A stretch of DNA of 64,000 nt from Aricia agestis (taxonomy: Eukaryota > Arthropoda > Insecta > Lepidoptera > Lycaenidae). Under the pieces are notes generated by a model. It made no database searches. It was not told where the DNA came from and saw only the letters and a list, made by a program, of their open reading frames with translations. Of the stretch, positions 1 to 12,538 are shown piece by piece (within the stretch, counting starts at the first letter, position 1; the number at the start of each line of letters is the position of its first letter). The stretch is from NCBI RefSeq assembly GCF_905147365.1, contig NC_056428.1, positions 35,879,001-35,943,000 of the forward strand. Reading direction: 5' to 3'. The translations under genes and the position numbers were made by a program.

Positions 1-188
1 ATTTGAAAGTCGCCATATTGGCGCTGATTGCTATGTGAAAGCAGTGTAGTGAGTGTACTTGGAACTACTATTTTGCAAATGGCGGTTGTAATTTTCTATG
101 TAATTAGTTCACAGTACGCTCACCGCGGCGCTTCAAATCGGCACAAAAAATAGCTGTCATTTCGTACGGCATAGCCTGTCCAGTGTAT

Positions 189-375
189 TATAGAGGTTGT
201 GTTTCCCTTGTGGACTTTACTGTGAAAATAGCGGCGCCAAGACAGTTACAATATGGTCAATGGAAAAAATCAAGATGTTGGGGCGTATCTCGTAGAAACA
301 TAAGTGGAAGTCAAAACTTTCAGCGCTGCTAGTTTAATAGTAAGCTCTAGGTGAGGGAAACAAACACAACCTAAA
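189..375. mobile_element. Degenerate fold-back MITE, Tc1/mariner-like family
   Basis: The two halves are inverted copies: GTTGTGTTTCCCTTGTGGAC with a nearby GCGGCGCC on the left, and CAGCGCTGCTAGTTTAATAG followed by GGGAAACAAACACAACCT on the right. The same arm sequences occur in better preserved copies at 4163-4420 and 36250-36504. Outer ends are eroded, so the borders are approximate. Confidence 0.55.
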
Positions 376-385
376 ATATAACCAC

Positions 386-2664
386 TCATTTCATTACACT
401 CAAAAAATGCAATAATACTTCTTTTGGACAAGCTAGCTAGTAGTACAAACGATATCTAATTTGCCCTCCGAATAAAGACCTACCGTTATTTGACGTAATG
501 AATCGTTAGGGGTGTCAAGAGGTCACAGAAAATTAAAAAGGTCGCGCTAATAGCTGTTTTTGAGAAATCCAAAAAATGAATAAAAAAATTTGGAATGCTT
601 TTTTCTCGGAAACTATTGGTTTTAGGAAAAAGTTTTTTAAATAAAAAATGTAGAGGGCATTGCGAAATACAATTTTCGTCGTATAAAATTGGAGTGACGT
701 CATCCAACTTAAAATACAAAAAGTAGAGGGCGCTAATGGATCAAAAAAGTGTTACAACAGTATTTTCGATAGGAAAAATAATGTTTATATAATAATGTAA
801 ATTAGAAAGTTGTTCGTCACAAAATTAGCTACAACTTTTATTCAACAAAATTTTTATAAAACTTACCGTTTTCGAGCTGGAACTTGTCGAAGTGTACAAA
901 TTGTACATTATGTACCGTGTCGTTGCACAGTCCTCATGCAATGCATTTTTTTTATTCAAATGAAATATAAGTATTTGTTTTCTAATTTTTATATCAAAAA
1001 ATTTTTAATAACATGACTTGATTTTGATGACTTTTGTTGAGCAAAAATTTGATGGTTTTGGGACTTGACATTTTGAAATTTCGAATATAAGTAACATTTT
1101 TATATCGAAGAAATATTATAATGAGAGACACAATTTTCAGTCACTTGTAGTACAAAATATAAATTGAATTCGACAACATTTTTCAGTCAGTTAAGTCAGT
1201 TGGAAGTGAGGCTAGAGCCTCGCTTCCATTTACATTCCTCTTTTTAATTTTGCTCTACGCAATCAGTAATCACATCGACTTCAAACATTGAATACGTACT
1301 ATGTATGTCGATATATTTTTAGTTTAGTAATTACGATTTTTTTACAAGTTACACTACTAGATAGCAGTGGCGAAGGGTGAATATTTTCGGAAGGGAAGCC
1401 GGAGTAAAAAATCTACTTACTAAAACGCTCAGCACTGATGTTCAACAATGTTCGAGTTTCAAGTTTGATAATGATGCCTTTGAAAAATGCGAGTTAAGTT
1501 GTATGCGTGACGGCACATACGATCATTCAAAAGTCAAAACTAAGTTTGGAAAACGAAGTTTCCTTCGACAGCAAATAATCTGTCAGACAACAGTCTCAGC
1601 TGTACGAGTCAAAATTAACAAATCACAATACAAATTAATTTAAATTCGCGACACTGCACTCTTCTTACCGCTAAAACAAATAACATTCGACATTTAAACA
1701 CAAAACAAACAAGTTGTTTACAAACACTCATCCGCCATTTGACTCATAACAATTTTACTTCATGAAGTTCATCTTTCTCGCTCGCACTTGTGCGTTGCTA
1801 ATTAACCTTTCTCCGTAATAACTCGCCGAGTATCGGCTTATTTCCGAGTATATTGGCGCGTGGTAGAACGAGACAGAACATGACGATCAGTTCACAGGAA
1901 TGAAAAGGACAGATACTTACTATGAAATATCGTTGTATGAAGAAATAACCCGCTAATTTATCGGCTTCTATCGGAGATGGCCTGCACGTTGCATTGCCTA
2001 TATAAATTTGTAGGCGATTAATTATTAATTCAAACTATTTCAAGCGAGAGAAAAATTTATTGCATATAAAATTTTGTAGGCGTTTAGTGAATTCAAAGTT
2101 TTTTAAGTATGTAAAATATTTAATTAGATAGAAATGTATTTGGCCCATAGATTCGATTTTCCAAAAGGGAGGCCGACGGGAATCGGGATATATGGACTCT
2201 TCGCCACTGCTAGATAGTCTAGTAACTATTCGTGTACTAATCAACGAATCATACTTTGCATTTTATGTGCTCAGTTACTATTATTGTAGTAATAAAAATA
2301 TACAGTTACAGAATAGGTTACAGCATATAATGTCCTGCCATCAATATCAAAAAATATTTTAACTTATTGGCAGTGTACCGATAAAATACGTCGGAAATAG
2401 ATAGCCTGTTTTATTAGCCTCCAACGATTAATTTTAGTACGGACTGTGTTTTATAGTCCAATATTTCTTAGTGGAAAATAGTACAGATACCACGGCAGTA
2501 TGATTTTTAATATTTTTGTTGTTAATAATAAAGTCTACTTTACAGTTAATTAAAATTTTGTCACAGTCAGCCAAACGACTTTTTAGACAAAACACTGTAT
2601 ATTAATAATTGTTACCTACGTCAGAATATACAATGTACTATCGAAGAAATAGATTTTTAAGCAA
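386..2664. other. AT-rich stretch with no gene seen
   Basis: Open frames here are short, low in codon bias and lack splice signals or recognisable domains. Around 660-680 there is a TGACGTCAT-like palindrome in AT-rich sequence. I see nothing else of note. Confidence 0.5.
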
Positions 2665-2774
2665 TGACGGACCTAAATAATTTGGTCGCGCTAAGTAAAA
2701 CCCATCAGACCGATCACAGCTAACATTAAATTGACATAAGCTGACGAAGACGACCAAATGACGTAGGTCCGTCA
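2665..2774. mobile_element. Short MITE with TGACGGACCTA termini
   Basis: Inverted termini TGACGGACCTAAATAATTTG (left) and the reverse complement of CAAATGACGTAGGTCCGTCA (right) bound 110 bp with no coding potential. A larger, more degenerate relative with GACCTACGT ends may lie at 45926-46345. Superfamily not determined. Confidence 0.6.
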
Positions 2775-3002
2775 ACTGCCTAGGAATCAATTTCCTCGAT
2801 GGTACATATTTTTAATAAGGCATCTGCAGCTTTAAAATACTATTTACTACAAAAACTTCTAACTACGTAAATAAAAATCTATTATTCCTGTTCAACTTAC
2901 TAAAAAACTCTAAGCAAAAAAAATTTAAAAAGCGATTTGTCCGAAACATCGATAAGCTCCTAAGAAACTGCTACGTCGTCTACAAAGTCACAGCTGACTC
3001 AC

Positions 3003-3096
3003 CATTGTCTCTTCCCTTTCTTTTCTTCTTCCCACCAGAACTGGAGGACTTGGCGTTTTTCTCCGATTTGTCTTTACTTTTCCACCGACTCAACAT
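3003..3096 (-). CDS. First coding exon of an unrecognised gene (5' partial)
   Basis: Reading leftward from ATG at 3096, 31 codons run into AATG|GTGAGTCAG, a strong splice donor (exon ends 3003, one base into the next codon). The peptide begins MLSRWKSKDKSEKNAKSSSS and continues with a Gly pair and a very basic Lys/Arg patch, so the N-terminus is charged, Ser/Lys-rich and without signal peptide or membrane segment. An in-frame TAA lies 21 nt upstream of the ATG, which supports this start, and no convincing acceptor sits between that stop and the ATG, so this may also be the first transcribed exon. It was recognised from start, codon content and donor, not from homology. No downstream exon is visible between 1 and 3000; the rest of the gene should lie to the left of the window. 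I do not recognise the family. Confidence 0.55.
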
Positions 3097-4162
3097 TTTG
3101 AGGTGTAAGAAAAATTACCAATATTTGTACATTTTATCAGCTCTATCTCGAGATAGAGTCGCGGCACTTGGGTTACACTAGCGACTTCACTATACTGGAT
3201 CATATACTATGTTGCGTGTATATTACTATTAAGATATGTATTATTTGAATTCAATTCCCATCAAGATTCATCGCGGCTAATATGGAAGCTGTCGGAGTTG
3301 TATAATGTATACGTAGATAGCTAGGTTAATATTAAAGCTTAAATTATTAAGCGGAATCTAAAGGCAACGTGCTCGCGTGCGGTATTCTCGAATTACAAAA
3401 TATATTTTCAATAATAACACTACACTTGTGTCCTACTTAATTCGTTTCAAAAGCACTGCATTAGATTTTTCACTTCGTTATTCTGTATTTCAGTTCCAGG
3501 TCAATTGCCGTAGAGTTTTTTGGTGCAGTCGTTTATTATCGCTTTTTTATCACCTACAATAAAAAATAACGTATTATAGATATCACATCACTGTGATTAC
3601 AGCAATGTAGAGATTATTAATAAGGTGATCCTACCGTCTTATACTTTAGAGCATTGAGTCCATATTACCTTAGATATTTTATACTAAAGTACTATAATAT
3701 TATACAGGTAGATTTCTGAAAATATTATATTATATCATAATATTATAAAAATATGTAGATTTCTGAAAGTATTATTCAGATTGGCTAACGAGTAGCATTA
3801 TTGTCCTGTAGAAAAATAGCACGTTTAGATATTAAAATTGCTGTTAGAAATCGTTTGCTTTTTATTATCAGTACCACATACATTACATTAATTTTATCGA
3901 CTCGTTCGAAAACTCTTATGCTTATCATCATCAAAAATCGTATTAGGAAGAATTTCTGAAAATCAGATTTCATGTCAAGAAAGTATATAATATCTGTTCC
4001 CGTTATAAACTAACAGATCTGAAGCATAATATCAAACTCGCTATGGACCTAATTTGAGACCCGGGAATGGATAATATCCATAATGATGAATTATTAATTC
4101 AATCAAACATTTAATTTATTTACAACATAATAACTAATACCCTCTTTCCTGAGTCTTCTTTA
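3097..4162. other. Presumed upstream region of the 3.0-kb exon; no gene seen
   Basis: The first 100 bases contain a CTATCTCGAGATAG palindrome (near 3142-3156) and would be 5' UTR or promoter of the leftward exon. A short motif GTAGATTTCTGAAA is repeated near 3707 and 3756 in very AT-rich sequence. No coding signal. Confidence 0.45.
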
Positions 4163-4420
4163 TACAGGATGTAACGAAACTAAAATATGATAATACTTAC
4201 GGTGTGTTTGTGCTTCTTGTATGTGACTGTAAAAGTAGCAGCGCCGAAAGAGTAACTTCTTTTTACTTTTGTATGGGGAAATTCATGACGCCGGGGCGCT
4301 TACCCATACAAATCACAAAAAAAAATTGCTCTTTCAGCGCTGCTACTTTCACAATTAACTGTATATAAGGGACACATACAAACCCTAAAGTATTATCTCT
4401 TAGTTTTGTTACACCCTGTA
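4163..4420. mobile_element. Fold-back MITE, Tc1/mariner-like, TA-flanked
   Basis: Begins TACAGGATGTAACGAAACT and ends AGTTTTGTTACACCCTGTA, flanked by TA on both sides (4161-4162 and 4421-4422), as expected for a TA target duplication. The arms share AGTAGCAGCGC / GCGCTGCTACT with the copy at 36250-36504. Noncoding, about 258 bp. Confidence 0.75.
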
Positions 4421-5700
4421 TACATTTTTATTTACCTACATAAAAAAATATATCACCGTAGACGAAATAAAGTCGAGTCAGAAATCATAAATCCATATTT
4501 AACGTGTTTGAGCACAGGTAAATTAAAAGTTCTATTTTAACCCCAGTTGACCCAAACAAAACTCATTAATTATTCAGATAAACTCAACTCAAGTCGAAGT
4601 AAATAAATTATTCGGTTCTTTATAATGAATTTATGGCCGTCCAAAAAGATTTTATTTATTTATCAAGCTTTTGAATTGTGAAATGTTTCCTCGAATGGTC
4701 TCTACAATATAAAAATCATAATGATTATTTACCGTTTACATATTAGAGAGAACATATTTTAAGGTAGATTCTTCAACCGTATTAAATGATAGTAATATAA
4801 TAATTATTTAGTGCTTTTTAGACAAAAATAGACAGACAGCTGCGAAATTTAAATATCATTCAAAACTTCTGAAGAAAAATATATAAAATAGATACGAAGA
4901 ATCAGAGCTAACTTAAAAGAGTTAAACCTAGATAGCTTCAAGGCATATTTTACTTTTTGCAGTAAACATTTGAGTATGCAATCATGAAAGCATTCCTTGC
5001 TTTGTAAAGAAAATCCTCCACACAAATGAAGTTTAAAAAAAGAGATCGACAACGGCAAAAACGTTTTGCTTCCTTTCAATTGTATCTGGGGTGTAACCTA
5101 AATGTGCAGGTCTACAAATTACAGTACACAAAGAAAATCATATTGAAAGTCGTTACATCAACTTGTTTGCCACTTAGTGAAGAAAAACTTAATTTTCAAT
5201 CAAACAACTTCATAGACAAATTGTTTTTGAAAGATATAGACATACTCGTTGCGTAGATTAAGCCAAATTCCAAAAAGCTACAAATAATGAAAGTACATCA
5301 TCAAATGACAAATAATATTCCTATTGAATAAGAAATTGATTGGGCTAATATAAAATAAGTAGGGCTATTGAGTTAGTTAAAGTCCACAGAAATACAACAG
5401 GGGGAAAATTCACAAGAAATTACTAATGGAAATAAGTTCACAAATCAGGCCTATTCAAACGAAATTAAGCCACGAATTAATTTCATATTGTACAATTGTT
5501 TTCGTCACAAAACTTATTATATTTCTATTTCAAGGTAAGATTTGAAATACAGACTTTCTACAGATAAATTTTGTGTCATAATTAACATGTCATGAATCAT
5601 AATATTTTTACAAAATTAAGATTCATGTCATAAGTGATAACTGTGTTACACTAAAGAAACTTATATTTTAGGTTAATACAATAATTTAATTATCAACTGA
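4421..5700. other. AT-rich stretch with no gene seen
   Basis: Several 60-80 codon open frames overlap on opposite strands around 4850-5250; none has splice context, domain signature or codon bias. I interpret the stretch as intergenic or intronic. Confidence 0.45.
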
Positions 5701-6121
5701 AATTATTATTTTTAACAAAAAATTAAAACCAACTTCCAAGGTAAAAACAATAATGGCATCCTTATAATATGAACTAAAAAGTATTAAATATTTTTACCTA
5801 TCTAATAATACCTTTTTCCGAATTCGGCTAAACCTCAACTATTTATTTACTCAATCTTCATCATTTTGAAGTCGGTACCAGATAATATAGCTGAATCTTC
5901 ATTTCTCTGACAGAAAATTTAAAACTTTTGGAACTGGCACCGACTTCAAAATTCCATCATCAGGTCACCACTTGTGAACATGGTGCCAAATTGGAGTGAA
6001 ACCTAATACAACAAAACAAAAATTTCGAAAATCGGTTCACAAACGGCGGAGTAATCGTTGAACATACAAAAAAAACCACAGCCGTACATATAACCTCCTC
6101 GTTTTTTGGAAGTCGGTTAAA
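5701..6121. mobile_element. Chimeric repeat: half of a fold-back MITE joined to a lepidopteran repeat
   Basis: 5701-5945 matches the left arm of the fold-back element at 44804-45212, including CCGAATTCGGCTAAACCTCA. From about 5946 it changes into the antisense form of the repeat also seen at 43863-44290 (AAATCGGTTCACAAACGGCG, then AACCTCCTCGTTTTTTGGAA). The right arm of the fold-back is therefore missing here, unlike the 45-kb copy. Confidence 0.65.
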
Positions 6122-7404
6122 AACAGTAAACAGTTCATTGATGTAATTACTTAATTGGAAGGAAACTTCTTTGATACATTTTTAATTAAAGAAAATATCA
6201 AAGGCGGTGCTACAAAAGAAAAATATACTGGAGTTAGGTAGATATTATATTTTTATTGAAACGTAAAATTGTTTCCTTGTTAAATAGATGTACAGTTGGC
6301 GACAGATCGGTGTGCCATTTTGAGCTTTGCTACCTAAATAATAAGGTCGACAAGTGCTAAACAGGACTTTCCGGGGACCATGCTGTTAATGTTCGCATCC
6401 GGCGGGCCTTAAACGAACGAGAAATTATTGCTAATAGGATTTTAATTATTCAGTTAGGTTGTTCTAGCCGATGCGTGATGAAATGTTTTGTACGCGTCGA
6501 TTACCTAATAGCATCAAACATCATACATTCATACTTTATTTATTCATTTTGCCATCGAAATTATCGCATGTAATTTTACCAAAATATTCTCTTGTAATAA
6601 AATATACTCAAATTGGTTTTAACTAGACATTCCGCGCGACTGTAAAGGATAATTAAAATAAGGAGCCCTTCTAATTAACATACTGTCACTGTCACTCAGC
6701 GGAATAACGATGATGAGTGACAGACTGACAGTTAAGCTATTCTTAATTAGGTATATGTTTCAGTGTTCTATGGGTAAGTTCCGAACTTTACCCAGTACAC
6801 TGAACAGTACTTATGTCGTCTACAATCGACGCCATACTTGATACTGTAATTGGTTTGTTTCGAAATATAACTACGTTTACGCATTGACGTATGACTATGT
6901 CAAGATGTCATTATAATAAAGGTGAGACAAGTGTGGCGTATTAGTCACACTTGTCTTACAAGTGAGAGTGTCATACAGTACAATCAAATGTCGTTGTAGA
7001 CGTGACGTCTTGTGCACTGGTCTCGAATACTGGGTAACATTTCAGAACAAAGACTTATATCAGAAATAAAGTCAATGAAAAATAGTATTCCAATAATAGA
7101 ACATAGTACGAGAACGTTTGTGGCGATTGCTGAAAAAAGCAAAACAATAAACAACAGCCTAGTCGAGTCGCTTTCTAAAATGTTTATTCTGCGCAAAGTT
7201 TAATAACTTCTCTTTGTTTACGAAAGCTCTATTTAAAGCCACACTCAGATTATGAAGTTAAAAATGTGCAGATTAAAAACTGTAATTAATTTTGTGTTGT
7301 ACTCGAAGTACTTTTGTTTTATTCTTATATATCAAACAATCATTTTTTCGTTATAAGTAATAGTATTATCTTTTGAATGGCAAGAATTACTTAACGATCC
7401 TACT
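6122..7404. other. No gene seen; one short hairpin
   Basis: A hairpin with arms AGACAAGTGTG and CACACTTGTCT lies near 6926-6956. Open frames on both strands around 6984-7203 overlap each other and have no family signature. Confidence 0.45.
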
Positions 7405-7627
7405 TCCTACTAATATTATAAAGGCGAAAGTTTGTTTGGATGTATGGATGTATGGATGTTTGTTACTCTTTCACGCAAAAACTACTGAACGGATTTTAAT
7501 GAAACTTTACAATAATATAGCTTATACATCAGAATAACACATAGGCTACAATTTTTACCGACTTTCAAAATGGAGGAGGTGTTATGTTTGTTTTTTTATG
7601 TTCAACGATTACTCCGCCGTTTGTTAA
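7405..7627 (+). mobile_element. Helitron-like 5' segment followed by a lepidopteran repeat fragment
   Basis: TACTAATATTATAAAGGCGA and the characteristic TTTCACGCAAAAACTACTGA are shared with 50567-50721. This is followed by ACTTTCAAAATGGAGGAGGT and ATTACTCCGCCGTTTG, the start of the repeat also present at 50722 and 43863. The same pair of units in the same order at both loci suggests they move as one composite. Confidence 0.65.
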
Positions 7628-8095
7628 TCACTTTACACTTAGGAATTATTTAAACTTAAAGTAAGTAACTATTATTTAATTACTTTTTAAAGTTGTTTGG
7701 CGGGATTTTATAATTTCTTAATTTAATTTTATTTCATGCTTTTTAAATTTGTGTTGGTTATAGTGCAGAATAATTCCTATCAACAGGATCATAATATCTC
7801 AATGAATGTCCTCTATGATTGTCCTCTTGGATAAGGCCGTCCATATGAGTCCTAAATGATGAGTCCAAACATGAAACCTCCACTTTGGGTTCATAAGCTC
7901 GGCTCCTATAGAATCCAGGTGCTAACGGTCTTTCACGAACCAAATAAACCGCGATTTTCCAGCACTGAGCAAGATGATGATGATGAACTATAGCTAAGAA
8001 CACTCTCGATCATGTCAGCTTTCAAACAAAAAAAAACTAGAGTTTGTGTGCTACACAAAACACCCCTCTTTTTGGTCGGGGGTTAAAAAGTATTC
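7628..8095 (+). mobile_element. Interspersed repeat ending in ACCCCTCTTTTTGGTCGGGG
   Basis: Shares blocks with 62955-63715: AGTTGTTTGGCGGG, GTGCAGAATAATTCCTATCA, CCAAACATGAAACCTC, ACACTCTCGATCATGTCAGC and the terminal ACCCCTCTTTTTGGTCGGGG. The minus-strand 81-codon open frame at 7758-8003 lies wholly inside this repeat and is not counted as a gene. Class uncertain. Confidence 0.65.
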
Positions 8096-8206
8096 TAAGT
8101 TCTTATATTATTATGAACTCAAAGTATCTCCATAACTTTTATCAAAATCGCTCAGTGGTTTTCGTGTGAAGTAACAGATAAACACTTCTTTTTTATATTA
8201 GTATGG
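8096..8206 (-). mobile_element. Antisense Helitron-like fragment
   Basis: Reads on the minus strand from CATACTAATATAAAAAAGAA through an AACCACTGAGCGATTTTGAT block, the usual order of the lepidopteran Helitron 5' part. Truncated. Confidence 0.5.
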
Positions 8207-9527
8207 ATGCCAGTAATTGCCAAACGTAATTTTCCCGTAGTAGCTGAAGTCTTTACGTTACAAAAGCGTAATTCACTGACAGTCGACAGTCGACAGTTTA
8301 TACATCACAAAATCTATGTCAAAAGGCTTTTGTTTCATTCTGCCATCAAAGTTTATGTTACATTAACGATTGTTTCAGCTTTTGTTCGATTTTGTTAAAT
8401 ACTCAATAGGAATCCCAAAAGAATAACATTTAAATGGAAAAATGTCGAGCGAAAGTAGGTTATTTAAAATCATCATGTTGGATATTTATTCAAAATTCTC
8501 TGTGGAGAACATTTTACGTAGGACAGGTCAACTTTTTTAATGTAAAAATATTTTTAAAAATCTATGTTAACACATTTTGATACAGAATTTTAATGGAGCA
8601 TTTGTATAAAGAAACATTATGCATTACCATGATTGCGAAGCTGTGTATATCGTGCACAATTAGAGATGAATAGATGCCATATGATCGTAATCTCATTAAA
8701 AATTGGTCCATCTTTGGCACACACGGTCATGCCGCAATAGTTATATGAGCTCATACACAATCGCGTACATTGGGTCCATTGTGGGCCACCGTTTAGAGGC
8801 CGCATAATGGCTGTAAAATGTTAATAATTTGTACAAACAAATTATAAGTATTGAAATGAAATCTCTTTGCTTAAAACGTAACGGGGATTTGTTGGTCGCG
8901 ATAACGAGAAAAGTTGCTAAGTAGAGGCCAAAGTTACGCTTTTGCTGGAAAATCAACAACAAAAGACTTTTGTTGAGTAGTATAGAAACAGGGACGAAAC
9001 AGTATTACAACTTGTACGTCACAAATTAAACCTTGCACAGAATATGTAATACATAATACCAAAATGTGTATTTATATTTTATTAGATACTTAACACGTTT
9101 TTGAGATCAATGCTATTATTTATTTTATACACATAAGGAAATTCATTTTAAACAGTTTACACGGCATTAAAGGTCACATGAAATGTAATTTCATAAAATG
9201 GTCATGTTTCTGTTATTGTTGTATGTTTGCCACAAGAAATGTGAATTAAATTCACATACCACAACTCGTCCATAATGTTAAGAAAAGTTCACTTTAATAC
9301 AATTTTTGAAGCGTTGATACCCCAAGAAATAAACAATCAAGAAAGTCAAGAATTATTGTTTATTAATCAAAAACGGAATTATTATTTATCTAGCATGTAC
9401 AATGTACATGTAAATAACATGTAGTACATCCATGTATATTGAGGTCTCTTTCTTTGTATTTAAATATTACGGACCACCCTATTAAAAAGGCTTAGAAAAT
9501 TCATAAAGGTGGAATTTTGTTATATAC
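8207..9527. other. No gene seen
   Basis: A repeated GTCGACAGTCGACAGT occurs near 8281. Minus-strand open frames at 8617-8962 have no domain and contain no splice-bounded exon I can defend. Confidence 0.45.
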
Positions 9528-9580
9528 GACGACCTCCGTGGCTAGGTGGTGAGCGCATTGGTAGCTCATTAATTTACACA
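9528..9580 (+). mobile_element. tRNA-derived SINE head remnant
   Basis: GACCTCCGTGGCTAGGTGGT with GAGCGCATTGGTAGCTC resembles the tRNA-like head of the SINE at 43572-43850 (GACCTCTGTGGCTCAGTTGG, then GGTAGCTCAAG). The B box and tail are missing; the sequence is interrupted where the TA fold-back element begins. Confidence 0.5.
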
Positions 9581-9590
9581 TTAATAGCTC

Positions 9591-9872
<282 letters not shown>

Positions 9873-11272
9873 TTGTCCTAATTACACAAACTAAAATGAT
9901 TATTTGCCTAAGATCATGCGTGTTAAATCAGTATTAAAATTGATAATTAATTTGTTGTTAAATATGTTTCACTTTACATACAATCAGGCACCAGATAGCT
10001 TGTTTCAATCGAAGCAAACACTATCACAGAATACGTAAACTTAATTGATAAACTGTAACATTATCGTTGAATTAACTCAAAATTTTTAACTTTTCCTCGG
10101 GGCCGTGGTCTTATAGTGGCACGTGAAAACGCACTGTCAACAAATTAACTAATTCCGTTTCTATTAATACAGATGAACAGCGCAATGCCGGAAGGTGTGT
10201 GGTTTGATGAGAATCGACTAGATGGCGTTAGCATGCACATGCAACTTGTAAGTGTCCTTGAACGAGAGAGGAGCTCTCTACATTTTGCCAACGCAGAGTG
10301 TAATGTGCAATGTGAGTTATTGTCACTTCGCTCTGTGACCACGACAACGTGTGAAGATTACCAACGATTATCACTAGCACTATTTTAATCCCGTAAAAAT
10401 GGAGAAAAATGAAAAGAGCTTTCAACTTTGAATATGCCAAAACATTACGTAAAATTAACGGAACTAAAAAATTAAAAAGTTAAGAATATCCTGAAATTCA
10501 GACTGCACTGGCTCAGAAAGAGGTTGCCTTAAGAGAGATTTAGCAAAAAGCTCGCCTTAGACGAGAGGTAGAGCTTTCCTAGCAAAAAGCTCGCGGCAAA
10601 GTTGCGCTAGTGAGTTTTATAACAGCCTTATAAAAGTTGCGACATTATTATTTTATAAGTTAATCAAAAAACACTTTACGAAGGTAAAATTCTGAAAAGC
10701 GCGAATTTTATAAGAGTCTTGAAAGTATAAAGTTTTTATTAGTTGTAACAATCTGTTTACGAGAACTGTTACACTAAGAATACGTTATTGAATTAATATT
10801 TTAGACACTGTAAGCTGTATTAGCTTTTACTGTTCGTAGAGCTAAAGCTCTAACTCGAACATTAAAAGTTGTAATAAAACACAATAATATGTTAACTGTC
10901 AATTCATTTTTATTTTGTAGACGTAAAAAATTAAATAACAATCCGAATTGATGTGCCTTTGTATTTCTTAAAGCTCATTTACTTAGTAGCATTACCTCTC
11001 ATGTTTATATTTTTAATAACAAAATCAATTGAAACGGATTATGTAATTGAAAAGGCTGACCCCGATGGATATATATCAAATAAATCCAAGGCAGAGCTGA
11101 ATGCAGATTTCCAGGTCAAAATACCTTGCTGATAGAACTGCGGTGGCCCTACATTTCCCGCGGATCTGTCAGTAGCGGCGCAGAAAGGAACACGGTCGGG
11201 TTTTAGTGGGTAGAGCTGCGGCCACATCGGTCGCAGCGAGTCCCACATACCCCGGTTGTCCCCCCAGCCCCC
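9873..11272. other. No gene seen; possible old retroelement near the right end
   Basis: Overlapping open frames at 10145-10440 have no family signature. From about 11040 the sequence becomes GC-richer and, read on the minus strand with the sequence just after 11434, keeps an open frame interrupted by the MITE at 11273-11434. This could be an old retroelement fragment, but I cannot assign it. Confidence 0.4.
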
Positions 11273-11434
11273 GTAGACAAGTGGCAAAACGCTAACGCGA
11301 ACGCTAACGCTAGCGCTACAAAATGTATGGATTTGACATTAGTATTCGCTAGCGAAGCGATGACTTATGTCAAATCGCATACATTTTGTAGCGCTAGCGT
11401 TATCGTTAGCGTTAGCGCTTTGCCACTTGTCTAC
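11273..11434. mobile_element. 162-bp fold-back MITE with GTAGACAAGTGGCAAA ends
   Basis: Left GTAGACAAGTGGCAAA is mirrored by right TTTGCCACTTGTCTAC. The arms continue as CGCTAACG-type repeats (AACGCTAACGCGAACGCTAA against GTTATCGTTAGCGTTAGCGC) and GCGCTACAAAATGTATG. Noncoding. It interrupts GC-richer sequence that reads as an open frame on either side. The target duplication is not clear. Confidence 0.75.
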
Positions 11435-12538
11435 AGGCCCTGAACCGCCGGGGATGCATAATGGCATTTCCCGAATTTCAAAATACCTCACACGTACCAT
11501 TTAACACGTTAGGGAAGCAGAATTGATTGGGGCTAGGTTCGCTTTGCCAGCCCAAGCCCGGACGTATGCACTAACTGATTCGAATGTGTGATATAGCTAT
11601 ACACAAAATTTAATGATTAGGTCATGTAATATTCTGACCATTTGCAACGTCTAACAACTCTAACATAAATGAGTGATTTAGAGTGTGTACTGTGTATACA
11701 GGGACATAATTATGTCCTTTGCATAATACCACAGCTGTGTATGTAGAGGAGTTTTTTATTATTGTATAATTATGAGATTTGGTCATTTTTCATAAAAACA
11801 TCTAATTTAATACTAACTCTTTTGGCGGTGTCAATTTTACAGTGAATTATAGAGTTTATAAAAATATATAAGAGTACACTATAGAGTTCATAATACATAT
11901 ACACATCCCAATGCATCTCCATACCTAAATTCACAAAAATCTATTCTCCGATAAGCAAAGAAAGGTCACTGTAGATAGACTCACTTTTATACCTAAGTAT
12001 AATAAGTATTATTGTAAGCGAAGTACGCATAATAATGTGCGTTTAATATTTATCGAAAAATAGAGCAATATATCACATTCAATTCATTCAACACTTACAT
12101 TTGTAAGGGAAGTTATGGACAAACACAGGAAAATAATAAAATGTTTATTTTCACTAAGTGAAAGCTTTAATCTCCATTGAATATTGTGTTCGATGAATTC
12201 ACAGTTACAGTTTCATTTCGCACTTTTCCGATAAGAGGATTAGGTCCAGCTTAAGTGTCAAGTGCCTTTTAATATCCGCAGACCTTTTAGTAACAGGAAT
12301 AAATACATTTTTAATGAGAAAACTCGATCGATACCTCTTTTTAACCTCGATAATTTTCACTTGAACTTTAGTTTTAACCGTTTTTTATATTACTTACGCC
12401 ATTTTTATGTCTAGCTACTTTTTAAAACTAAAATTTACCTAAAATTATAATACTGAGATTTGAGAACAAAAATGTTAGTGTTGACGCTGGATGAAAATTT
12501 GTCTGCCTTTCGTTTTGTTTAACATTTTGGTAGACCTG
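11435..12538. other. No gene seen
   Basis: About 100 bp of GC-richer sequence after the MITE is followed by AT-rich DNA without coding signal or recognised repeat. Confidence 0.45.
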
